A stretch of DNA of 64,000 nucleotides from Daphnia carinata (taxonomy: Eukaryota; Arthropoda; Branchiopoda; Diplostraca; Daphniidae). This document shows positions 48,401-60,533 of the stretch, piece after piece. The notes beneath the pieces were generated by a model. The model had not been told where the DNA came from. It did not search any database and saw only the letters and a list, made by a program, of their open reading frames with translations. Numbering within the stretch: position 1 is the stretch's first letter; every line of letters begins with the position of its first letter. The position numbers were made by a program, and so were the translations under genes. The stretch lies in contig NC_081334.1 of assembly GCF_022539665.2 (NCBI RefSeq), forward strand, positions 4,868,424 to 4,932,423. Direction: 5' to 3'.

Positions 48401-50844
48401 ACATATTGTCCTTTCACAAACGTTTTGCCTTCAGGGTTAGGAAAAAAAAAAACCTGATGGTTATCTAGCTTTTTTTGCACCATAATTTTGCTACGTCGCG
48501 ACTGTTGCGTCATTCTGGCAGATACCTCACAGATTGTCTTCGCATTTCCCAATCAGCAGGTCTTACGGGTTGACAGTTATTTATGATTGCACACGAAAAA
48601 CATCATAAAACAATATGAACATTTTTGCTACACAAGCTGATTTATCTTTTGCGTGTGTCTCTTATGGCAGGTGGAAACAGTGGGTGATAAATACATGGCC
48701 GTCAGCGGCTTACCTGAACCGTGCAGACAACAGGCTCTCTGCATTGCCCGATTGGCCCTCGACATGATGGACTTGTCAATGGACGTCTCCATCGATGGCA
48801 TCTCCGTGGTAAGCACACCAGACTCAACCATTCTTTTGTTGTAGGGATGCGACATTCTTTGGTTTTTCCCCTGGCAAGTCAATCAGCCGTTTTCTTTTTT
48901 TTTCCCTACCTCAACGGCCGAGGCTCACTCCACCCTTTTTTCTTGCCGCCAATGCCCTCTCCGTGAACTTCACAGGAACCATGTGGCCTTCCAAGCCTAC
49001 AGAATAATGTGGCATGTGAATCTGTAGGAATAATGTGATGATATATTCGAGAAAGATGGAAAAGATTGACCGAGTGACAGATCAGTCATCTGTAGCAGAA
49101 AACAACCAAGGTTGTCTACTCCTTTCATCTCTCTATTCAACGAACAGAATCAGATAAGATTCCAGTTTCTCGATTTATTTCCACAGCAGCAGGAACAGGT
49201 TGGCTGATCCAATGCTGGCACACACGTCTACTTACAGTAGCTGTGAAGGTGAATGACCACATCAATAGAGATTTCCATTAATCTATTCTTGCATGTATAG
49301 ACACAGATGTAGACTGTGTCATACAAAGGCTACTGGGCTAGTGCGTATAGTCTTGCTTAGAGTGCCAAAGGGCGTGTGTCTGAGGTCTTGAACGAAACGA
49401 ATGAAAAACCAAAGTTTAAGTTTTCTTACAGCTACTATCTACAAGGATACAAAGAAGGGATATACCTACGAGCACAAAGACTTGTTCATGTTGTTTCTTT
49501 CAACAAAAGGAAATTCACAATAGAATAAATATGCACGAAAAAACGTGTTGCAGCATCAGCCAAAAAAAAACTAAGCAGACGAACACAAAAAAAAAATGGA
49601 GGATGAATTTCCCTTTCGAAGTGTAGAAATTCCTTGTTGCCAAGATTTTCGTTGGAATCCGGATAAAAGTCTTTAAATGGGAAAAGGAAAAAACAAGAGG
49701 TGGAAAGAGATTTGGCTCTTGATCCCTTCAGTTGGAAAAGTTTTCCTAGTCCCATAAGTCGTAGCTGTTTTTGGGGTCGTGTGCTGTTGAGCCTCTGGTA
49801 CCTCCCTTCTTTCCACTCAACTGACGATGGATTGAGATATGAAGACGAGCCTCCTGTTCTTCTTCTTGAATAAAAAGCAACACACTCCTTCAATGGAGAA
49901 CGAGAGAGTTGGTAATATGGGACGACGTTGTTTGTTATAATGTTTTCGTTTTATTCTCAAGTTACCATTCATCCAACTCTGCCTAGCCACTCGTGTTTTT
50001 TCTGTTTCTAACCCTCTCTCTTTTGCTTGCTGGAGATGCTTATCGATATTGTCGGGACAGAGGCGGACGGGCGGAACAAGAAAGTTTAGACAAGATAAAC
50101 AAAACAAAAAAAGAACGTTAAACCGGCATGCTGGCATTCACCGAAAACCCCGTAAAAAAGAAAACAACAACCCCCTACTTTTTAAACATTTCTCCCTCCA
50201 AGACACACTGTGTGTGGTTTAGTGATGTAATAGTTTTGTGATGTCTAGGCCTATCAAGTAATGGGGAATGGGGGGAGGAAACGACCAACCCCATAGTGTT
50301 GGTCTCTGTTTGTGTTGCAGTCTATCAGATGGAAATGCGATAGAAACCACCCCCAGTAAAAGTTGAAAAAACATACTTATCTCTTCAAAATGAAATGAGA
50401 AAAATATCTTTCTGGCTAAGTGACTAAATAAATCATTGCCAACTTTTCTACCAAATAGCAAATTACCATTGGAATCCACTGCGGAGAAGTGATGACTGGA
50501 GTCATTGGACAGCGAATGCCTCGTTATTGCCTTTTCGGCAACACAGTCAACTTGACCAGCCGGACAGAGACGACGGGCACTCCGGGCAGGATCAACGTCT
50601 CGCAAGATGCTTATCAGTATTTCAATCTTTATCTCAGTTACAGAGATAATTCAATTGCAAATTTATATTTTTTTGATGTTTCAGGTTGTTACAAGATCCG
50701 GACAACCGAGACTCGCAATTTTGTTTTTCTTACCGTGGTCCTGTCGCAATGAAAGGGAAACCCGAGCCAATGAAAGTTTATTACCTGGACAGAGCCTCTA
50801 GCAGTGCAGCCATCACGTCTGGTTGTACAAACCCGCTCGACTAA
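45473..50844 (+). CDS. Gycbeta100B: Soluble guanylate cyclase beta-1 subunit
   Basis: The heme-bearing, nitric-oxide-sensing half of soluble guanylate cyclase. Seventeen exons close in phase to 633 residues (human about 619): 45473-45475, 45617-45665, 45776-45800, 45866-45966, 46046-46164, 46223-46256, 46328-46446, 46499-46661, 46741-46898, 47117-47299, 47449-47531, 47592-47762, 47830-47946, 48005-48125, 48671-48808, 50459-50616, 50685-50844. The ATG is alone at the end of the first coding exon, joined to [12 protein letters not shown]. The H-NOX domain keeps the proximal heme ligand H105 (NLDALHDHL) and the Y-x-S-x-R heme-contact motif at 134-138 (YYSDR). PAS is about 205-345, coiled coil about 345-400 and cyclase about 410-600. 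FSGIVGFS in place of FSD is normal for beta; E484 (VETVGDKYM) and C552 (RYCLFGN) match the GTP-base contacts of the human protein. Confidence 0.95.
48809..50458 (+). other. Largest intron of sGC beta
   Basis: A 1.65-kb intron between exons 15 and 16; most others in this gene are 50-600 bases. The open stretch on the minus strand at 49486-49893 is not supported by any family match. No nested gene was recognised. Confidence 0.6.
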
Positions 50845-51653
50845 TGGCCAACAGTTTGCATTCCGTTTTCACGCCATTCCATTCCTATGTGTAAAAATAT
50901 TGTACCACGCATCGTTTAGCTTAACTCGTTTACGTGTCGTGTTTTCGTCGGTACGTAGTGGCAGTCTAAAATGTAAATATCAGTTACAAAATGTATAAAT
51001 GTAGGAACTCTGCGGCTACAAAGCATCAGCTTGGTTTTCGACGGCCAACTGTTATTGTCAACATCGTTCACTTATAATACACGGCAATGTCTTGAATTAT
51101 TTTCTCTTTTTTTTTAGAAAAAAACAAACAAAACAAATTACATCGTCCTTTTACACTCGTGGCACGCACACATACAACATTCCTGACGATACGTACTCGA
51201 TCGACGTCTTGAGCTCTATTCGTTCTCTGGCGTTTGCTTCATGTTTTTTTTAGAAATCAATTGTTTGTTTTTGGTAGTCATTGATGTGTCGTCTGCTGTG
51301 ACGACCGAAATGGTGGAATTTGGAGTGCGGAAAGGGAAGATTGTTATGATGTGGACGGATTGGATTTCAGCAAAGGCCGCAAAGTGAAAAAAAAGGTGCC
51401 ATTTCTCAGTTGACTGCGTCTCTCACGCGCTGGAGCTATAAGGCAGGAGGTGAAGAAGCGCGGGATGATGTATCGTGCTGTGAAATGTTTTTTTTTTTTT
51501 TTCGGGCATATCCATACAACGACGACAGTTGACGGTAATGACGACAAACAACGGCGACCGTGTGTCAAAACATTGTCTGTTTAATGTATATAAAAGGGCT
51601 ATTTAGTTTTTAGTTTTATTTCGTGTCGATATCTGTGCGTTGGCTGCATCCAT
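50845..51653. other. Gap between the 3' ends of sGC beta and the PDGF/VEGF factor
   Basis: The two genes converge here, so both 3' UTRs should share this stretch. No other gene seen. Confidence 0.5.
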
Positions 51654-53500
51654 TCAGCCGCTGACGGATGACGAAGCCGGTCGCAACTCGTTGCGTCGCG
51701 GGCAACGACCTTCCCATTCCAAGTAACGGCCGTAATCGCATTCGGGAGTCCCGCACTTTTTCTCAATGACGCACCTAATTTCGTAGTCAGTTAGTTTTGA
51801 TTTGAATGCAAAGAAGAAGGTCATTTGAACAAGAGTAACGAACCCTCTGTCGCGCGGAGAAAACGCGTCCAGCCCGCGTTTCAAACGGCCGCAGCGAAGC
51901 AACGGTGGACGTGCTGGCCGATGATTTGATGGCCATCTGTTTCGATGATGATGTCTGTGTCTGTGATGTCGACTCTCTTCGTCGAAACACTGGCACATTG
52001 CGCACGTCGTCCTCTTCTTTTTGCCGTCACTCACTGGCGTGTAACCGGAAGGGCAGCGACATTGGCTCCCACTGCCAAAACAGAAAAATGCCATTGAAAA
52101 AAATAAATAAAATAAAAGCAACTCGCCCAACAACCACCGGCCGATAGAAAATTGTTGAAGAAATAGAGAAACGGAAAGAAGATGAGACAGAAACTCGATT
52201 TCGCTTTGATAAATACAGTACAGTTACAACTGGCTAAAATCAGTTCGATGGAGAACTCATCCAAGAGTAAAATGAAAAAAGGGCGATTGATCTTTTGAAC
52301 GTACTTTGAATAGTTCACGTGCTTGGCTTCAAGTGGAGCATCGCTTAATTGTCGCTCTGCTATCATCGGATGGGACGCTTCTTCTTGCGATGAGATTTCT
52401 TGATCGCGCTGCGGCAAAATGAAATGGGCCGAACGGGCCATGGCAACTCGGCCGAGGGGTCGCCGACGCAGCTGGACGCTTTTCTCGTTGTGCAAGTGAT
52501 GGTATTTACCTTCGTCGCTGTTATTAGTGCCGTCATGCACAGCGGACGGACGATGATGAGGCTCGTCGGCAATGCTGTACGGTTCCGTTCGTGGCATGAC
52601 GTCGCTATTGCGACCAACGCATTCGCACGACGTGTGATTTTCAAATGATAGACGAGTCACCGTTCTCTTCGTTTCCATCCCCGTCATCGTTAAAACCTAT
52701 TTTTTAAAGATCGTTTCTGCTTGACTTCGCAATAAATGAAAAATGATAAATGAAACTTACGAAAAATGGCAGGGAAACGGATTCGATGTGAGAGGCGGAA
52801 CACGTTTTCGAATCATCGGTGCAACATCCGATTTCATCCGAGCAACGATGAAGCCACGTACAAGCCGGTAAGTAACGGACGTTGGGCGCGGCTTCGTGCT
52901 GCTGTCGCACGTACACTAAACGGGCGGCCGGCGAAGAGCACGTGGCGTTGGCCATCCGCTGGATGTGTTTCTTCACCTCTACTGCTTCCTCTTCTGCTGA
53001 ATTTGAGAAAATGAAAAAGATCAACTCACTTGGTCAATGGAAAAATGAGCGAAACGTCACACTGACTTTCATTTCTCAAATGAGCATCTGCTTTCTTGTA
53101 GTTGTGGCCGTCTTCTTCCGCCTCCTTCATCAGGGCCGTTTTGATTTTGCTTTTTTTGATCTTCCTAGCCTTGAGTCTTTCTTTGGCTTCGCTGATGGTC
53201 AATGTCACCGATGAACGGTCCACGCCACCATCCGCATGCTGGCTGCTGCTAATCACCGACGGGCCACTAGTCGTCACTCTTTCATCTCTTTCCCCTACCT
53301 GTCAAACATATGAAATTATTATTTTATATTAAATAAAAATTGCTTTTAATCCATTGGTCATGTCCCGTCGGGATTCATTTTTTTAAGTGGAAAAGGGGAA
53401 AAAAAAAAAGTTAATGGGGGAGGGACTAGTCCATCAGCTTTTATTCACACATCAGTGCAGCTTCTATTTCCAAAGAAAAATCAAAATTCCTGGACCCCCC

Positions 53501-53532
<32 letters not shown>

Positions 53533-54974
53533 TAGAGGATTCCGACATAGTGTTATTTTACTAGTTGATGTCGCCTTGTGATGGCATTTATTGTGTCACA
53601 CAAACCCCGGCGCCTTTCATATCTCCTGTGCCTCGTATTTTTTCTTTTATTTGAATAGCGTCAGCCAAAAAGGCAGGTAACCAACCAATAAGGTGGCATT
53701 CGTGACAAGAAAGTAGTAAATCTTACGCAAATACGTGACATGCAATGAGTCAGAGAGTGAACGGAGGGGGGGGGGGGAGCCTTATTCAGTTGGTTGGACC
53801 TTAATAGGCATAGTTTATGGACCGGACTATAATGCACCCTCCCTTGTCCAGGAAATCAATGTAAAAAGAAGAAAGACATTGACGTAACGTCATCTCAAAC
53901 GCAGCGCATCGATATTGTTAAAAAAAAAAAAAAAAAGAGGACGAACATGAAACCTTTGCGCTGATTCATTGCGATTGCATTAAATAGAAAATAATTCAAG
54001 AGTTATCATCTACTGCTCTGATTTACGACCGGAAACATTAATCCATGTATAGCATACGCTTTTTTTTTTTTTTATCTTGCGCGCACACACACATCTTTGA
54101 TATTTTTTTTTTTTTTTGGTTGCCTTTAGAAAGGTGAATGGAAGAAGGTTGGACGTATTAATGGGGTCATTTGGCATTGAGGAAACGCTTTGGCTGATCT
54201 TTGGGTGTGTTGTCAACGTTTGATTTCAACCGATAGAATTTCAAAAACCGCCTCTTCTTCCACTAAAAATAGAAGCTGTATACACTAGGGGAAGCGCGCA
54301 CAGCAGTCAATCAAAAAGGATTCACCTATTCCGTGTCGAAAAATCCCCCCCCCCCCCCAAAAAAAAAGGAAAGAAAAGGGCAAACGGAGACCACATTGTT
54401 TTCAGTCAAAGAGCTATTTAAGGTCCTCGTATAGAAAATAAAGAAATGGGCAGCGACAAAAATGGCCAAACCCAACGGAGAGGGGTGGTGTTTCCCCTTG
54501 TGTGTGGCCTCACCTGATTTTTTCAGCAGAACAACAAGAAGAGGGCTACATTTGGCTAAAGCAAAAACAGTCGGAAGAGATAAGAATAAAAAGCCAACAT
54601 TCCTCAAGTTCCACGGTGCCCAATTGCTTTTTTGTTTTATGTCTTTACAATAGTCCCAACCTTTTAGCTGTTTCAAGTGGCACAGTTTATTGTACTACCT
54701 CTTCCAACGAATCGTCAGTCGTCTCAATCAAAGTGCTCGTTGTTGTTGTTGTAGTGCTGCTGCTCGGCAAGGCGGTCGTCAGCCTTGTATTCAAATTGCG
54801 CTTCGTGTTGGCCTGTTGATCGAGTCGTTGCAACCAATGGCGTTGGAAATGAGGCAATCGACTGAGATCTTTCAGCGATTCTTCTGAAAAGGCAACAGCC
54901 GAATGTTGGTTGCTCATCGAACAAGCCGTAACTAGTAACGACACGATCACCATCTGATGGCCCATGGCCGTCAT
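51654..54974 (-). CDS. Pvf: PDGF/VEGF-related growth factor (PVF)
   Basis: A secreted cystine-knot ligand for the arthropod PDGF/VEGF receptor. Six minus-strand exons, 54974-54699, 53298-53067, 52996-52761, 52696-52305, 52071-51844 and 51774-51654, join in phase to 494 residues. The start has a hydrophobic signal peptide (MVIVSLLVTACS). Residues 93-188 are polar and lysine-rich. The PDGF domain is at 189-274, split over exons 3 and 4: C189, YLPACTWLHRCSDEIGCC in the middle, and HTSCECVGR closing it. Beyond it comes a cysteine-rich tail (CRCPSGYTP, CAMCQC, CVIEKKCGTPECDYG) interrupted by a histidine/arginine-rich run near residue 405. Such tails follow the growth-factor domain in VEGF-C-type and fly Pvf proteins. 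Confidence 0.9.
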
Positions 54975-57900
54975 TGTTTGTTTTTTGTTTGTTTTTTAAG
55001 AAATACGTATCAATGGCTTGTGGCCGTCAGTCGCACGGCAGCCACCAGATGGAACAATTAACACGGCCGATGTGAACAAGTAAAGAGACACGGTAATGAA
55101 AATCAATGGGAAATCAACGAACTAAAAAAAAAAACGAAATAACGTCAGGACTGGGCAACGTCTTCTTTGAAACTGATTGACCTTCTTACAGCATTGCCGC
55201 TAGAAAAAGGAAGTGTGTCTGTGTGTGTGTGTGACTCTCTGCCTCTTTGGCATCTTTTCCCAATGTCTGAGTGGCTTCTTGTGGGTGCCGCATCTATAGA
55301 CGAGCCCCCCCTCCGACCATTGGAGTGGCGGTGCCAATGGGCCGGAGGTCGCTGGGCCATTTCCCAATGCCCCATTCGGATGTCTGTCCTGTCTCTTTTT
55401 CTTCTTCTATCGTGTATATTCAACGTGTGCGATGGGGGAGGAGAAGGAAAAAAAAAAACAAAAAAAAAAGGACGGCCCGTTTCTCTATCGCCCCTCCAAA
55501 AAGCAAAAAAAAAACGTATAAGTTATGATGTGGACACACAAAAAAGCGCTGCGGCCAACCATTTATGCATCGAATTTTGCAGAATATGGCGAAACGAGAA
55601 TATTTTTTGGCGGCAGTGTTGCCCTCACTCTCAGCGTGTGTCGCATCTACCTGGGTCGTCGTATGTCGCCGAAGAAAAAAACAAAACAGGTGAATGCTGT
55701 GCCGCTTCTATCTCGACTTTCAATCTCACACACAGACGAAGAAAAAGAGACAAACAATTCAAGTCAGCAAGTTGATCGTCGGCGCACACACACACACACA
55801 CACACACACCAAAGGTGGTGGTGGTGGTCTGCCGGGTCACGTTGAAGGTCTTCTATATTAAAACAGCATCATACGTTTGAAAGAGACGCTGTCCTTAACG
55901 TACAAATCGCACCCGTCTAAGCGAAAGAAAAAAAGGAAAGAAAAGAAAGTCATCATCATGTGTCATAGCCGCATGAGTTATTGTCTCTTTTTCTTCCGTC
56001 TCTTTTCCTTATTTTTTTATTATTGTGTCTTTGGAATGTTTGGATAGACGACACCTTTTTCAGGGGAGCTGATGCCTAGTCGATAAAAAGACAAACAACG
56101 ACATGCCCAAAAAGAAAGTCACGCCGTTTTTGTTTTCATGCTCCACTATAGACAATCTGAATTCGATTTTCAAATGCATTTTCACTATTTCCAAACATAC
56201 AAAAAAGCCAATCGTCAATACGGAATTGGAATAGATTTGATTGAAACTACCTTTATCAGCGTCATCATCTCCCCAGTGTATATAAGACCAGAGACGTGTT
56301 TCCAGCCCACTAATTGGTAGCAAGCGATGGAGACAACCAAGACCATCAAACAACTCTAAATCCGACCATTTCTTTTCCCTTTTTTCTTTACATTTCCCTG
56401 TTAAATATAGAGATACGACCAAGCCTCCGAGCTTATAAGACACTTAGAAGATGAAGGACAAGGAAGAAGCTAACAGGAAAAGAAAATCCGAGATGCGTAC
56501 AGCATCTTCGTTGAAAATTAACGTATTAGGTATCTCGCTTGTATCCCCTCCGTTTTCTTAATGGATCCCTAATGGTCCCCCATTCTTTCGGCATGCTAAT
56601 TGCCTAACCGCCTACCTTGTGTTTGACGACATTTCAATAATAGAAAAATACCAACGCTCTTGCGAAAATGTCGAATGGGAAAGCAATGATTGAAAAAAGA
56701 GGTCCATCACTTGTTACGTCATCTAAATTTCAATTTCCCTCACGAAAGACAACTGTAATCTATTACGTGAGGCATTACGGTGCAATGGCCAGATTCAAGT
56801 TGTCAAACTTGGTGCCACGATTGCCGCCAATGATGGATGACGGTTCATCCACCACTCTACGTATCATACCCTGCACAGAGTCACAAATGTGGCTGCAAGG
56901 TGTAACCGTTAGACGCGCCCCACATAATAATTTACTACAACTCTTCATCTAATAACCATCCATCATCGCTTCCTTAAAAAAAAAAAAAATAAATAAAACG
57001 AAGGGAGTTGGGTAACGTGATTGTGTTGCAGGCCCTTAACGTCTATACAGCGACAGGGCATGGCGACATCACGCCCGGCTGGACAAGCTCTAGCGAAGGA
57101 TAGATCCCATCCGTATCGTAGTTTCCATCTATAAATATAAGGGGAGCAGCACTGATCCGCAAACGGAAGGCAATCGATTATCTTTGTCTGAGACAAAATT
57201 CTGTATTTTTGAAGAACAAAAAAAAAAAAAAAAAAAAAAAGGCGCCTTTTGATATTTACGTGATAGAGAAAGGAGGTTCGTGTACAGGCTGTTTCGACTG
57301 AATATGTAGCAACGGATCAGAGCTTCTTCCCGGTCAATGCATTGCGTCCAGCAAAGAGACTTTGAAGTGGAAACAAATAAAGCATCGTCCTATTTTCAAA
57401 TGACTCATTTCAACTTTTTTTTTTTTACGACACATCTATTTGAAATGTTTTGCAACGGTTGATGCACAAAATATGCAACACGAACAACGAATGCCACAGG
57501 AAACAAAAGTGGTCACAAAGTTCGTTTAAGAAATGCTTGCAAGGGTGGGATCAACTGCTCAATTAACGTTTGTTTTGCACCTATTAGAAGAAATCGGATT
57601 CGATGCTGATGTACGAGATGATTGAACGTGACAACCCCACTTTACACACGAAGATAACGAGTTATAATTATCTCTCTCCATATAAAAAAGTAAAGGGGCA
57701 GAGTGTAGCCAATCGAGATATCGTTTGACCAACCGACGCTAATACCGGAAAAGAAAAGTAAAACCCGATCTGATTGAAGGATCTTGTTTGGCGTCGGACG
57801 TCTCCGGTACGACGATGAATCATTTAGGTCAACGGGAACGAAAGAGACACCCACTATCGATCTACGGTCTTGCTTCTAGACCTCTACACGGTTTAACATT

Positions 57901-58089
57901 ATCTTTTTTTTTTTTTCATACTACAATTACATTGTTCTAGAACATCAACATAGATAGTATCGTCATAACATCTAAGCAAACCCTATAAATAGTCAAGGAT
58001 TTCCTACCTTGTTCACGCTGTATCCAAATCTAGTTGCTGCCACTTGTTGATGTTACCGGCTGATTTGATCTCTCGGCCGTCATATCGAT
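54975..58089. other. Region upstream of the PVF gene, no gene recognised
   Basis: The left end should hold the PVF promoter. There are CA tracts at about 55783-55808 and GT tracts at about 55218-55231, and A runs near 57219-57240. Open stretches such as 55167-55775 have low-complexity composition and no family match. Confidence 0.45.
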
Positions 58090-58360
58090 TCAGTCTTCAA
58101 AATCAACGTTGATGGCGAGCGATGACAAAAATGGCACACGGATAGTGTTGTAACATACTATTTCACCATTTTTTTCCGATGGAAAGCATTCGCACGGTTT
58201 GTACGGTTCAAGCTCATTTCCAATTCGTGCAAACTCCATCAGCATTCCCTTCTTTGCGACGAGTTTAACAGGATGAAATGGATTGTTTACACATTCCATT
58301 TCGTGCTTGTTTTCTTCTAGCTCAGGCGGTCTGCAGTTGATGGCGTTAGATGGCAGTCTC
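58090..58360 (-). CDS. Possible terminal exon, cysteine-containing (VWC-like)
   Basis: The minus strand is open for about 90 residues and ends at a stop at 58090. It reads NAINCRPPELEENKHEMEC, then KPCECFPSEKNGEIVCYN. The C-x-C spacing followed by V-C resembles the end of a von Willebrand type C module, but too few cysteines are present to be sure. No upstream exon could be joined with confidence. It may be a chance ORF. Confidence 0.25.
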
Positions 58361-59439
58361 GCTTCGTTTTACAACGCGAATTATCCTCGTTCAATCGATG
58401 ATGAGCACAGCTAAATGTCGAAATACTATTATTTGATTGATTTCGAACACAATTTAATATGGACTATTACCTGTTAAATATAAAGAAATTGGTTGAGATT
58501 CATTCAGTCTGCTGCAAACACGATTCACCAGCGTTACATTGTGCACAACAATTGACAATTCCATTGAAGTTGGACCATCACCTGAAAACTAATCGGACAT
58601 TACATGGAAAGATGATTCAAACACACAAGCATAGAATGGCTTTTTTGTAAATGTACCAAGAGTGTTGAAATTTGAATACTTGAACACAACAAGATCTATG
58701 GGCATGTGTGGAAAATCAAAATTTACACCAAACCCCACCCGAGAATATCCATTTTGGTGTACATTGTCGAAATCTCAACTGTCATTTAATTACGTAAACG
58801 ATATGAAGGGGAGATGAACACGCGTTGCCCAATGAACGTGAAGGCCTCCGGGTGATGGAGATCACGCGGGACGGTACATCACAATATTCAGATATGTATC
58901 CCATTTCTGTGATTGGATTTCTACCAAACAACCATATTCTGACATCGTCCGTGTCCATAGATTTTGGAGTTATAGGAAAAGTAGACGTGGATGATTACAA
59001 TGACAACTATTAGGGTAATGGAACAAGCAACTTTATCTCATCATACTAAATGACATCAAACAGGAGAAGGCACGAGATGTTTTGCATGTCTAGAAAAAGA
59101 TGAGGTCTTTGTTAGTGTCTTGCACCTATGCATAATCAGTTGCATATCAATATGAAGCAAATCTATCAAGCTCAAATCTTGATGGAAAAGATACAGCTTT
59201 TCTCCCCCCCAATCCATTGTTGCTGCGGGCAAGAGGGAACGGAGGGTTTCGTTGTTGTAGTCCATGTAATACTTGAGATCTATCTTATGCTAAGGTAATA
59301 ACTGGCAAGGGATCGATTGTATGAATAAAACGCAAAAATTTGATTCAACATCAAAGACGGATTTTTCGATCTCAGCCCTTCCCTTTCCCCCTCCTCATTA
59401 TTGATTTTCTATTTTACGTTCTATATACACATATAAGAT

Positions 59440-59668
59440 GAACGACAACAGACACATTGAATCCCATACGTCTCAAACCATTTCTGTAAACTATATATAA
59501 ATCTACCATATAGCATAGATCTAGTCGTAAAGATGCTCCATTTCTATAGCATAGTCTGGAATAGTACTTACGTATTAATAAATGGGCCAAAGAGTCGAAA
59601 TCCCATTTAAATTGGAAAACGCTCCCCTTGCGTTGGAGCACTGGCCACACCGAGAAATAGATCTGCAC
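59440..59668 (-). CDS. Two adjacent exon-like segments, unidentified
   Basis: On the minus strand, 59668-59572 has a tttag acceptor and a GTAAGT donor and reads VQIYFSVWPVLQRKGSV followed by FKWDFDSLAHLLI. After an intron of about 75 bases, a second segment beginning near 59495 continues in phase (LYRNGLRRMGFNVSVVV) to a stop. The splice sites are good, but no start codon and no family were found. Possibly part of an otherwise unseen or decayed gene. Confidence 0.25.
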
Positions 59669-60533
59669 CTAAACAGGAGCATCATGCAATCGCATCGAAA
59701 GAGGGTACTCGTAGGCGCGTTGGTACTTTGCGATGCTTGTCGGTTCGTGAGTGCCAAGTTTTTAGCGTCGATCCTACACAGCAGAACACGTGAGGTGTTG
59801 CGATGCGGAAGCGTCACGCAACGTCACCAGCTCCTTTATATTGCAAAACAACACTGTTCCCCTCTGTTTGTCGTTCTCTGCTGATAAAATGTGAGCACAC
59901 AACAGTAACTGAGTATTCCATCAACCTTTTATCAAACGTCTTAATTATGCTAATGTGCTTTGAACACCGTTCGTCTGTGGTTATTTATAAAGGAATTATG
60001 AAATGAAATTCAAGTCTTACCATACAAATGAGCACACCAAAAGGTTTAGTTAATGTAGAGACGCAGTACCTTTAAGGTCTTATGGCCGACATCACCAATC
60101 AATACATTCTGCTCTATGCCATATACACACATGTATAGGCCAGGGGGAAATGCCACGATGCTCACGTTCAGCATCTGACGGGTTGGATACTGAAATCCTC
60201 GCTTTGACTCAATTCCAAATTCTCAGGTTGAACGCGTGTCATCTCGTCTTTCACAATTCCGCGTATAACGTTACGAGAGGACCTTTCTCGTTAAGGCTTC
60301 CCTCCGTTCGTACATAGATACTCATTGTTGTCCCTCCAACCTTGTTTTTTGCGTTCTACACTACCCCACCGCAACTCAGGCAAACTTCATCTCATCTGTT
60401 AAGAGAATAATATTAGTTGAACATACATCCATACTTAATTTTTCTTATACCTCTCACGTCCGCTATAGACATCATCTTTTTGTACACAACTTTTGTCTCT
60501 TGGTTAGTTGCGTCCCAGTTTATTATTAGCTGG

